A stretch of 64,000 bases of DNA, taken from contig JADJTX010000031.1 in assembly GCA_016710985.1 (NCBI GenBank), forward strand, positions 25,406-89,405. Direction: 5' to 3'. Below are positions 42,195-51,467 of this stretch, piece by piece. Position numbers and translations under genes: made by a program. Source of the stretch: Ignavibacteria bacterium (GTDB lineage Bacteria; Bacteroidota; Ignavibacteria; Tepidaquicellales; Tepidaquicellaceae). The notes under the pieces were generated by a model. That model was not told where the DNA came from and did no database searches. It worked only from the letters and a program-made list of their open reading frames with translations. The stretch's first letter is position 1; each line of letters begins with the position of its first letter.

Positions 42195-42408
42195 GTAAAC
42201 TCCACCCACTCCACCCACTCCATACACTCCACCCACTCCACCCACTCCACCCACTCCACCCACTCCACCCACTCCATACACTCCACCCACTCCACACTCC
42301 ATACACTCCACCCACTCCACCCACTCCACCCATCCACACACTCCACCCACTCCACCCACTCCACCCACTCCACCACCCACCCACTCCACCCACTCCACTC
42401 CACTTAAA
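42195..42408. repeat. 9-bp tandem array, about 23 units
   Basis: CCACTCCAC units with a few CCATACACT variants. The minus strand is open in several frames only because of the repeat. Confidence 0.93.
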
Positions 42409-42504
42409 CACACTAATAACTTTATTCTTGAAAATTCAGTTATAAAAATCTAAGTTTCACATGCCTTCTTAAATTATTTAAAACACAACAAAGGAGATTT
42501 ATTA

Positions 42505-44946
42505 ATGATCAAGAAATGGTTCTCATTTTCTTTAATAATGTTAATTACTACAGGCGTTTTTTTAGGATTTAATTTTCTGAATTACAGCAGTTATAATGAT
42601 GATCCGACCGGAAGCAGGAACAGCAATTCAAAAAGCTTCAATTCCCAATCTCAATCTAAATCTCAAAAACAGAATTTTTCAGAGCCCGACCAGTCAACCG
42701 GTAATGCCTATTACACTGATAATTTTGACGGAGCAAATGATACTGCATCTTTAAAGAGCAGAGGATATAAAATTTATTACAGAAGCGGAGGCGCACAGGG
42801 AATCGCTCCACTGTGGTTTCAGGGAGCTTTGTTTCCTTCGTTTAACGGACCGGCCAACGGATACGTTGCTTCTAATTTCCAGACAGTGAACGGTAACAAT
42901 AACATAGACAACTGGCTTGTCCTTCCGAAGAAGAATGTTTCAGCAGGGGATTCGGTAATATTTGACGCAAGGTCAGATCTGGGATCAACTTATCCGGATT
43001 CAATCAGAGTCTTGTATTCAAATGCAGGAGATTCAATTCCTGAAGCAGCCTGGACAGAGCTCGGAAGATTCAAAACCAATACTGCCGGGCAGTGGGAAAG
43101 AAAAGCTTTCGGTGTGAGTTCATCAGGAGCAAATGCAAGATATGCGATCAGATACAGTGTTGTCAACGGCGGACCGTCGGGAACAAACAGCGACTACATT
43201 GGCATAGACGCTCTTACTTTAGAAACAGCCGCCCTTACAAATGACATTAAATCCGTTTCAATAAATTCTCCTTCAGGCAATCTCTCAATACCCGGTTCGC
43301 TCATTGCACCGAAAGCAACTTTTGAAAATACAGGCATTTCAAATCAGACAAACATACCGGTAACTTTCAAAATAACGGGTCCGGTTAATTATACAAGCAA
43401 TAAAGTTATTACAGGCTTAACTTCAGATTCAACAGCTCAGGTTACATTCGACAGCACTTTTAATCCTGTCGTTGGAAATTACAGCATTGCTGTTTATTCC
43501 GGATTAGCCTCTGACGGCAACAGACTCAATGATACCATCAAATCAACATTCTCTGTTACAAATGCAAATTTCGGAAACGGAGCCGGTTACTTTTATGCAA
43601 ACTCCACAACGGGCGCCGCAACCGCTCCGTCTCAGCCGCTGTATTGCTGGAAAGATACTACGGGAAGCATATCGCTTGCAGTCAATAAAGTAAATGCATT
43701 ACCCGGAATTTCGACAGGGGATCTGGATGACGGATACTGGAAAGTACTGCTTCCGGCGGGTAAGAAGGTGAGATTCTTTGGAGTAAATTATGACACAGTA
43801 AGGATAGGGACTAACGGGATCATAGCATTTCAAAGTTACGTTCCGGATGCGGGAAACTGGAGTCCGCCCAATTCCGGCGTACCCGGCGGCTCAGTATTAA
43901 ATGCAATTTACCCGCTTTGGTTTGATTTTGATTTTTCAAATGATACTGCTTCCGTAACAAGCAGGATCAGCTATAAAGCAGCCGGAGATCAGCTTGTGAT
44001 CACCTATGACAGGGCGCAGGTGTTTTCGGGAACACCGGGACAATACGTAAGCTTTCAGACAGTAATTGATATTTCAGCAGCACCTGCTGTGAATTCAAGA
44101 ATACTTTTTCAATATGCAGATACAACTGGCGGAAAGACCGGTTCAGCATTCATTAACTTATTAAACAATAACAATCTTGAAACGCATCTTGCCGGTTTTC
44201 AGAATAATACCGGAACATCAGCGCTGACTTACAGATTCAGAAACACTTCTTCAGTGATCACACCCGGCAGTATATTCAATACTCCATCCGGAAGCCTTGC
44301 TGTACAGTTCGGTCCGGTTGCGGCAAATTTAAACGCATCCTGTCAGAGCCTTAACTTAACAAGCCGTCTTCAGGCAATTCAGCTTACAAGGAAAGACACT
44401 TTAACAGTTACATTAAGGGAAAGCGTAGCTCCGTATCCGTTAATTGAAAGTAAGAAAATTGTTTATGATTCAATAACGGGAAGCGCATCCGTTCCTCTTT
44501 CACTTGCGCAGAACGGCAGTTCATACTATTTATACATATCACACAGAAATTCAATTTCAACCTGGAGCGCAGCGCCGGTGCCGTGCACTGCAAATCTTAT
44601 GACATATAATTTTACAACTGCCAATTCACAGGCATATGGCAGTAACATGATCGTCGTAAACGGTAAATCATCTTTTTATACAGGTGATGTCAACAGAGAT
44701 AAGATAGTTGATCTGAGCGATATTGTTGCCATCTATAATAGTGTATCAGTATTTGAAACGGGACCATATTTATTGAATGACGTGAACTTTGACAAGATAG
44801 CCGATCTGACAGACCTGATCTCAACTTATAACAACTTATCGAATTTCGTTGCAGAAGTCCCGCCTCCCGGAGCGCTTATTTCTCAGGAGAATATACTTTA
44901 TGAAAAGGACTATATGCCGAAAACGGAGAAAATAATTGATAATTGA
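42505..44946 (+). CDS. Secreted protein with choice-of-anchor-like N-domain and dockerin-like tail
   Basis: An 813-residue paralogue of the previous gene with the same order: signal peptide (MIKKWFSFSLIMLITTGVFL), YYTDNFDGANDTASLKSRGY domain, central beta region, ISHRNSISTWSAAP, then GDVNRDKIVDLSDI and DVNFDKIADLTDL calcium loops. It differs at the C-terminus: instead of ending near xxRP it runs on to KTEKIIDN, whose last residues are encoded by the 7-bp array that follows. AAAGGAG lies eight bases before the ATG. Confidence 0.88.
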   Translation: MIKKWFSFSLIMLITTGVFLGFNFLNYSSYNDDPTGSRNSNSKSFNSQSQSKSQKQNFSEPDQSTGNAYYTDNFDGANDTASLKSRGYKIYYRSGGAQGIAPLWFQGALFPSFNGPANGYVASNFQTVNGNNNIDNWLVLPKKNVSAGDSVIFDARSDLGSTYPDSIRVLYSNAGDSIPEAAWTELGRFKTNTAGQWERKAFGVSSSGANARYAIRYSVVNGGPSGTNSDYIGIDALTLETAALTNDIKSVSINSPSGNLSIPGSLIAPKATFENTGISNQTNIPVTFKITGPVNYTSNKVITGLTSDSTAQVTFDSTFNPVVGNYSIAVYSGLASDGNRLNDTIKSTFSVTNANFGNGAGYFYANSTTGAATAPSQPLYCWKDTTGSISLAVNKVNALPGISTGDLDDGYWKVLLPAGKKVRFFGVNYDTVRIGTNGIIAFQSYVPDAGNWSPPNSGVPGGSVLNAIYPLWFDFDFSNDTASVTSRISYKAAGDQLVITYDRAQVFSGTPGQYVSFQTVIDISAAPAVNSRILFQYADTTGGKTGSAFINLLNNNNLETHLAGFQNNTGTSALTYRFRNTSSVITPGSIFNTPSGSLAVQFGPVAANLNASCQSLNLTSRLQAIQLTRKDTLTVTLRESVAPYPLIESKKIVYDSITGSASVPLSLAQNGSSYYLYISHRNSISTWSAAPVPCTANLMTYNFTTANSQAYGSNMIVVNGKSSFYTGDVNRDKIVDLSDIVAIYNSVSVFETGPYLLNDVNFDKIADLTDLISTYNNLSNFVAEVPPPGALISQENILYEKDYMPKTEKIIDN

Positions 44947-45230
44947 TAATTGATAATTGATAATTGATAATTGATAATTGATAATTGATAATTGATAATT
45001 GATAATTGATAATTGATAATTGATAATTGATAATTGATAATTGATAATTGATAGTTGATAATTGATAATTGATAGTTGATAATTGATAGTTGATAATTGA
45101 TAGTTGATAATTGATAGTTGATAATTGATAATTGATAATTGATAATTGATAATTGATAGTTGATAATTGATAATTGATAATTGATAATGGATAGTTGATT
45201 ATTCATTATTCATTGTTCATTGCTCATTAC
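44935..45230. repeat. 7-bp array, about 38 GATAATT units
   Basis: The longest array in the window, starting inside the preceding coding frame (…IIDN then TGA) and ending in CATTATT/CATTGTT units just before a terminator. Confidence 0.95.
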
Positions 45231-45250
45231 TCATTGTTCATTGAAAATTG

Positions 45251-45290
45251 AAAAGCCGTGGGATGAAGAATCTCACGGCTTTTTTATTTT
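45251..45290 (+). terminator. Rho-independent terminator, GCCGTGGGAT family copy 1
   Basis: AAAAGCCGTGGGAT and ATCTCACGGCTTTT pair; T run and ATTTT follow. The same sequence recurs at 48581, 52890 and 56054. Confidence 0.9.
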
Positions 45291-45344
45291 GGTATTGGGA
45301 ATTTGGGTATTAGGTATTAGGACAATCTCTCGATTAACCATAAA

Positions 45345-45495
45345 AGATTCACGGTTGACGATTCACGGTTGACGATTTTAAAACCCTAATTATTAATTAT
45401 CAATTATCAATTATCAATTATTAATTATCAATTATCAATTATCAATTATCAATTATCAATTATCAATTATCAATTATCAATTATCAATTATCCTT
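45345..45495. repeat. 7-bp arrays, opposite sense
   Basis: ATTCACG/GTTGACG units, then about fourteen AATTATC units, the complement of the GATAATT array on the other side of the terminator. Confidence 0.92.
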
Positions 45496-45800
45496 TTGTT
45501 AGGTTTTTGTTAGGATTAAATTTATATTAATGTATACAAATAATATCCTTAAAAAATCTTTTATAATATATTTTTATATATCAATATAATTATTATCTTG
45601 CATTAAACAACTAAATCATAAAAACGAAAGGAGAAAGAAATAAAGTTCATTTTACTCTTTTAAAAAATTTTTCTGATTTACCCAAGGAAGACGAGTCTGA
45701 AAAATTCTTTAAAATCATTTCTGTAGTAAAATCCCGAAATACAAGGTCTTCCTAAAAAACATTCAAAAAACAATTTATTAATTTAAACAAAACAAAAGTT
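45490..45800 (+). promoter_or_regulatory. Promoter block and structured 5' leader, copy 1
   Basis: GTTAGGTTTTTGTTAGGATT block at ~45495-45525, a TATCTTG -7-like box at 45594-45600, AAGGAG at 45628-45633, then AAGGAAGAC (45684-45692) pairing with GTCTTCCT (45746-45753), and an A/T-rich 47 bases to the ATG. Long stretches are shared with the leader at 53517-53717, including GAAAAATTCTTTAAAAT and ACATTCAAAAAACAATTTAT. Confidence 0.5.
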
Positions 45801-48529
45801 ATGAAAAGACTAATTTCAGCTTTATCGGTATTTGTTTTTGTATTTGCTGTATGCTTAAGCGCATATGCTCAACCGGCAAACACATATACATATTCAACTA
45901 CCACAGGTGCTACACTAGAAGATATGACAGGAGCTACTGTCCTTCAATCAGCGCCAAATGATGATACGCCATCACTTCTGACCACCTTCCCGGGTGGATT
46001 CGTTTTTTATTATGAAGGAATTGGATATTCTCAGTTCTCTACATCACCAGACGGTTTCCTAAAGTTAGGTGCTCCTGTAGCTGTTTCTCAGTTTTCTAAT
46101 TCAGTAACAAGCACAACTAATGTTCCAAAGTTGTTTCCTATGTGGGATGATTTGGCATTAGGTTCACTTGCAGGCGGTGGAAATATCAGCTATAAATTAG
46201 TTGGTACCACACCGAACCAAAAATTGGTTATCCAATGGTTTTGCACAATTCCAAGAGCAACCGGCGGTGCTGCAAACAGTACTTTCCAGGTTTGGTTAAA
46301 TGAATCATCATGCGGTTCAGGTGTGATTGATTTTGTTTATGGAGCAGGTGGAAACGCACCGAGTTCTTCAGTTGGAATCAACGGAGTTCCTGCAGGAACT
46401 AATTTTCAAAGTATTACAGTCAGTACAAATACCAACAGTACAGTTACTGCCAATAATGCAAATGCAGTCTGGCCGGGTAGCGGAAGACAGTATACTTATA
46501 CTCCTCCTCCAGCAGCCAATTCCATCAGTGTAACAGGTACAAATTTACTTAACGGAAGAATATTTTCAACAGGTAAATGTTATGATTTCACAGCAACAGT
46601 TACAAAATCAGGACCTTCTGTTGAATCAAATGTGCCTGTAGTATTTTCAATTGACGGTGTTGACGCCGGAACATTGAATACCGGTACATTAGGATGTAAC
46701 AATACACAAATCATGGCTTTTACAAATGCATTATGTAATCTTTCTGAAGGACCTCACACAATAGCCATCAGAACAGAATCTCCAAACATTACAAACGGAG
46801 CTCCGCTTTCTGTTGTAATTAATGTTGGACAAAAAATTACTACATTGCCTTATGTTCAGAATTTCTTTAGTGCGGACGGAATGACAATATTAGTTACCAA
46901 TCCGGTTGGAACAACAGGAATATGGTCAATATTTTCCGGCGTTAATCCGGATGGATTGGCAGCAAATCCACTTGAAAAGCCAATTTCTTTACAGGTGGCA
47001 GAGGTAGAGTTGAAATTCTAAGAACAAGAGAATTTGATCTTTCAAATTATTCAAATCCAGTTCTTAATTTTTATGTAGCATACAAATCTTATATTCCTGC
47101 GGAAAATGACATACTTGAAGTTCTTGTTTCTACAGATAACGGTTTAACATTCTTCCCTGCTTCAACACCATATAACAAAACAAGAGCAACAGATCCTGCG
47201 CTTCCTACATTAGTAAGTGCGACAGCTAATTATACACCATCAGCTGAAGGACAATGGAGACATGAAACAGTAAAGCTGACAAATGTAGCTAACTTGGCGA
47301 ATGTTGTTATTGGTTTCAGAGCAACATCCTCATTTGGAAACAATTGTTATATTGATAATATAATTGTTGATAATCCGACCGGAATTTGTGATAACGATGT
47401 AACAGGACCGGGAGTTTATAGCTGTGATGCAGCTGTAACTCTTGACTTTACAGCAACACCGGTTCCTCCTCCATCAGGCGGTAATGTAACGGACAATCAA
47501 TCAAACGGAAAAAATACAGAAAAAGCAGAATTTGTAGAAAGTAATATTCCTACAGTTTACGGAGAAGCAAACGTTACTTCATCCAGTGTTCAGTCAGATA
47601 ATCCAAACGGCGGAACAGCTTTTGTCTGGAGATATGATAACAACGATCCGGGCCAAAGTATCAATCCTGTTTCAGGAGGTACTAACCCGCAAGGCGATCC
47701 GGGACCACCGACTACAGTTTATTATGTTAACGCAGCATGGTTCACAACCACCTATGACGGTAATGATACTTCAGGTTATGCAACTTATAACATTGATATT
47801 AACGCAGCAGCCTACGGTATCAGCGACGTTAGTTCATGGATCTTAAAGAGAACAGACAGAACAGGTGCATGGACTTGTTTACCAACAACAAACCCTGCTC
47901 CGGGAATCCTAAGAGTAACAGGATTAACAGATTTCTGTGACTTTGCATTAGGCGGCGATCAGGCACAACCTGTTGAATTAGCTTCATTTGTTGCTTCAAC
48001 AAACGCAAACAGCGTGACATTAAACTGGGCAACAACAACAGAAACCAATAACGCAGGATTCGACATCGAAAGATCCTCAGTTAACGGAAGCTGGACAAAG
48101 ATAGCTAACGTTGCCGGAAACGGAACAACAACATCACCGCAAAGCTATTCTTACACAGACAGAAACATTGCAACAGGAAACTATAGCTACAGATTAAAAC
48201 AAACAGACTTCAACGGTAACTTCGAATATTTCAATTTAAGCAATGAAGTGATTGTTGGAATACCTACAAAGTACGATCTGTCACAAAACTATCCAAACCC
48301 ATTCAATCCATCAACAAGCATTACTTATCAAATTCCGTTTGACGGACAAGTAAGCCTGAAGATATTTGATATGTCGGGTAAAGAAGTTGCTTCACTTGTA
48401 AATGAAGTAAAGACTGCAGGTTATTATACATATAATTTCAATGCATCAAGCTTATCAAGTGGTGTTTATTTCTATAGTTTATCAGCAAACAACTTCACAG
48501 CAACAAAGAAGATGATGCTGCTGAAATAA
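45801..48529 (+). CDS. Secreted multidomain protein with T9SS tail, one frameshift
   Basis: Signal peptide (MKRLISALSVFVFVFAVCLS) and an N-terminal beta domain (FPGGFVFYYEGIGYSQFSTS, FPMWDDLA). A MAM/choice-of-anchor-like region follows (NYSNPVLNFYVAYKSYIP, GFRATSSFGNNCYIDNI). Then comes a fibronectin-like segment (ELASFVASTNANSVTLNW, NAGFDIERSS) and the T9SS domain (QNYPNPFNPSTSITYQIP to KKMMLLK). The frame changes at about 46970, where one more A in GAAAAGCC gives EKANFFTGGRG and a single ~909-residue product. Surface protein of unknown role. Confidence 0.87.
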
Positions 48530-48560
48530 TAATTACGAATTACTAATTACGAATTACTAA
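48528..48560. repeat. 7-bp array after the stop codon
   Basis: ATTACGA/ATTACTA units, also found after the genes ending at 52796 and 55979. Confidence 0.85.
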
Positions 48561-48580
48561 TTAGTAGTTTATTTAAATCT

Positions 48581-48619
48581 AAAGCCGTGGGATGAAGAAT
48601 CTCACGGCTTTTTTATTTT
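48581..48619 (+). terminator. Rho-independent terminator, GCCGTGGGAT family copy 2
   Basis: Same stem as at 45251: AAAGCCGTGGGAT and ATCTCACGGCTTT plus T run. Confidence 0.92.
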
Positions 48620-48780
48620 GGTATTGGGTATTGGGTATTGGGTATTGAGTATTGAGTATTGGGTATTGAGTATTGAGTATTGAGTATTGGGTATTGAGTA
48701 TTGGGTATTTGGTATTTGGTATTTGGTATTTGGTATTGAGTATTGGGTATTTGGTATTTGGTATTTGGTATTGAGTAGTG
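48617..48780. repeat. 7-bp array, TATTGGG/TATTGAG/TATTTGG units
   Basis: About 23 units directly after the terminator; several unit types alternate. Confidence 0.92.
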
Positions 48781-48965
48781 AGTATTTGGTTTACTCCACA
48801 CACTCCACACACTCCACACACTCAACACTTTAAAGTCATTGTTTGCAGCTGAAGAGTCATTATTGACAACTGAAGATGCTCTACGAACAGTTTTTGGAGC
48901 GAATTTTTCACTAATTGGCGGATATCCGACAGTTAATTATTCGTTTTACGATTTACGATAAAGCA

Positions 48966-49150
48966 ACCCCACCCCCGGACCCTACCCTTTTAGGAGTCTG
49001 TCTCAAAACCAGTAAAATTTTTTAACCACGAAGTCACTAAGGCACAAAGACTTCTCTTTTCAAAACATTTTATCTTTGTGTCTTAGTGACTTCGTGGTTT
49101 AAAAAATGTTTTGAGACAGACTCTGAAAAGAAAAGGGGAGGGGAGAATGG
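48966..49150. repeat. Long inverted-repeat element, copy 1
   Basis: Core hairpin 48994-49123: GAGTCTGTCTCAAAAC at the left, GTTTTGAGACAGACTC at the right. Inside it, ACCACGAAGTCACTAAG pairs with CTTAGTGACTTCGTGGT. The flanks (CCCCACCCCC… and AAAAGGGGAGGGG) are also roughly inverted. A second copy is at 56166-56345. No coding capacity, so a MITE-like element. Confidence 0.85.
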
Positions 49151-49156
49151 AGTGGT

Positions 49157-49215
49157 TGACAGTTAACGATTAACAATTAACGATTAACGATTAACAATTA
49201 AATTAACGATTCACT
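49157..49215. repeat. 7-bp array, TTAACGA units
   Basis: About seven units after the inverted-repeat element. Beyond it, up to 49494, I see AT-rich leader sequence with a 14-base direct repeat (ACCCCAAATAGTTC twice, 49298-49325). Confidence 0.85.
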
Positions 49216-49494
49216 ATTCAATTTGTCGTGTATGAGTTGAACATTGAAAAACTGATTTTGTTGTTGACTTAATATAATAAGTTTCATAATTTGGCTTACC
49301 CCAAATAGTTCACCCCAAATAGTTCATTCAAAGCAATTTTAGTTCATATTTTTTAAATTAATTGAGTAATGAATTCTTCATTTGACAATGTTGTTTTTCC
49401 AGGGACAATAAATCATAGTCAGTTTAATTAGGTTTTAAAATTTTATTTATACCGCAATATAATTCACTTATTTATTAATTAAAAGAAAACAAAA

Positions 49495-50877
49495 ATGAAA
49501 AAATCTACCAATCAAGAAAGAACAGAAATAAATTTTAGATTTACCGGAGTCAAAAATTTATTTGCTGCAATTTTTTTTCTTACAGTTTCCATAACGGGAA
49601 TTTTACCAAATGATGCAAACGCAATTGTGTTTGGCGTCAGACCAAATACAATTTTCAATCCTGCAACTCCGACAATTCAAGCCTTTGTAGAATTTATTTG
49701 GGCGCCTGCCGGTCCTGCAATTGTATTAACCATGCCCGGATATGTAGTAGCCAGCGCTACAGCCGTAACCTGGAATTCAGATAATCTTCTTTATTATGCG
49801 GTCATAACAGATGATAACGGAGTAAGACATCTTGCTACTGTAGATCCGTTGACGGGAATTTGTGCGGAAATAGGAGTCCTCCCGCAAAATCTTTCATCAC
49901 TTACTTATAACTCTGATCTTGGGATTCTGTACGGGATGTCAGGTTCAGGTGGTCCAAATCCTTCAACTCTGTATAGTATAAATATATCAACTGCAGCGGT
50001 TACAACACTCGGCGGACCTTATCCGATCGGGACAGAAGGTGAAGTCATAGCATACAATTTTATTGATGCGAAGATCTATCACTGGTCTTCAGGAGGAATG
50101 GAAACCATTGATCCTATAACATTCTTATCCACACCGATCACATTATCCGGAGCACCTATTAGTGAAGTTCAGGGTGCCGTATTTTTAGGTGACGGTACAT
50201 TTTCAGTAACTGATTTTAATTTTGTTGCCGGTACATTTACGGGATTTACTGTTAGTACAGGAGGTGTTGTAAGCTTCCCGGTTGCACTCCCTTATCAGTT
50301 AAGGGGATTAGGTTTTTATAATTCTTTGTTGCCTGTTGAGTTGTCATCTTTTGTTTCAACAGTTACCGGCAAAGATGTTACTCTAAACTGGGCAACAACA
50401 ACAGAAACCAATAACGCAGGATTTGATATCGAAAGATCCTCTGTTAACGGAAGCTGGACAAAGATAGCTAACGTTGCCGGAAACGGAACTACAACATCTC
50501 CGCAAAGCTATTCTTACACAGACAGAAACTTAGCTTCAGGAAACTATAACTACAGATTGAAACAAACAGACTTCAACGGTAACTTCGAATATTTCAATTT
50601 AAGCAACGAAGTAATAGTCGGAATACCTGTAAAGTACGATCTGTCACAAAACTATCCAAACCCATTCAATCCATCAACAAGCATCAATTATGAAATTCCG
50701 TTTGACGGACAAGTAAGCCTGAAGATATTTGATATGTCGGGTAAGGAAGTTGCTTCACTTGTAAATGAAGTAAAGACTGCAGGTTATTATACATATAATT
50801 TCAATGCATCAAGCTTATCAAGTGGTGTTTATTTCTATAGTTTATCAGCAAACAACTTCACAGCCTGTCTCCTTTGA
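49495..50877 (+). CDS. Secreted protein with T9SS tail lacking its last residues
   Basis: An N-terminal hydrophobic segment (FAAIFFLTVSITGILP) preceded by ~20 polar residues, then a ~240-residue domain shared with the gene at 56946 (TAVTWNSDNLLYYAVI, LSSLTYNSDLGIL, KIYHWSSGGMETIDP). A fibronectin-like segment and a T9SS domain follow. The domain ends abruptly as NNFTACLL instead of NNFTATKKMMLLK. The DNA switches at CACAGCC from gene sequence to the right-hand edge of the inverted-repeat element, so the terminator is also lost. Whether it is still sorted is doubtful. Confidence 0.88.
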   Translation: MKKSTNQERTEINFRFTGVKNLFAAIFFLTVSITGILPNDANAIVFGVRPNTIFNPATPTIQAFVEFIWAPAGPAIVLTMPGYVVASATAVTWNSDNLLYYAVITDDNGVRHLATVDPLTGICAEIGVLPQNLSSLTYNSDLGILYGMSGSGGPNPSTLYSINISTAAVTTLGGPYPIGTEGEVIAYNFIDAKIYHWSSGGMETIDPITFLSTPITLSGAPISEVQGAVFLGDGTFSVTDFNFVAGTFTGFTVSTGGVVSFPVALPYQLRGLGFYNSLLPVELSSFVSTVTGKDVTLNWATTTETNNAGFDIERSSVNGSWTKIANVAGNGTTTSPQSYSYTDRNLASGNYNYRLKQTDFNGNFEYFNLSNEVIVGIPVKYDLSQNYPNPFNPSTSINYEIPFDGQVSLKIFDMSGKEVASLVNEVKTAGYYTYNFNASSLSSGVYFYSLSANNFTACLL

Positions 50878-51155
50878 AAAGAAAAGGGGAGGGGAGAATG
50901 GTGCGATTAACGATTAACGATTAACGATTAACGATTAACGATTAACGATTAACGATTAACGATTAACGATTAACGATTAACGATTCACGATTCACGATTC
51001 ACGATTCACGATTCACGATTCACGATTCACGATTCACGATTCACGATTTACGATTCACGATTCACGATTCACGATTGACGATTGACGATTCACGATTAAC
51101 GATTAACGATTCACGATTGACGATTCACGATTGACGATTCACGATTGACGTTTGT
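50870..51155. repeat. Element remnant followed by 7-bp arrays
   Basis: A GAAAAGAAAAGGGGAGGGG remnant (right edge of the inverted-repeat element), then about 36 units of ATTAACG, ATTCACG and ATTGACG. Confidence 0.92.
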
Positions 51156-51467
51156 TAGGATTTTGTTAGGATCCGGATTATATTTGTAGTAGTTATTTTA
51201 TATAAATAATTTCTTTCTAAAGGAAGAACAGGTATTGAATCCTTCAATATTCACCATCTCAGAGGTATATTCAGTAAACTCCCTTTAGTAAGTTTCTAAG
51301 TTCCCCAATCAAATTGAATTTTATAAAATTTAATTAAGGAGGTACTATGATCCCACATTAACCGTCCTTCAATCCGATCGGAAGAAGGGTTGCAGGTCAG
51401 TGAATTAAATATTAACTCTTCCGGTATTAATTAAAAAATTATTTATTAATTAAAATTAAAAAAACCC
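51151..51467 (+). promoter_or_regulatory. Promoter block and 5' leader with a four-codon ORF
   Basis: TTTGTTAGGATTTTGTTAGG, then TATATTTG at 51179-51186 (TAnnTTTG box). AAGGAGG at 51336-51342 precedes, by four bases, ATG at 51347 that reads Met-Ile-Pro-His-stop (51347-51361). Three mutually exclusive pairing arms follow: TCCTTC (51365-51370), GGAAG (51380-51384) and CTTCC (51418-51422). The gene's own ATG at 51468 has no Shine-Dalgarno sequence. Confidence 0.5.

Noticed and set aside
42081..42413. Gly/Val/Trp-rich proteins on the minus strand
   Set aside because: These frames are translations of the 9-bp CCACTCCAC array and are open in several frames at once.
44910..45206. 98-residue protein of NYQLSII repeats
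   Set aside because: It is the translation of the GATAATT array; three 7-bp units give seven codons. The same applies to repeat proteins at 18996-19344 and 48579-48828.
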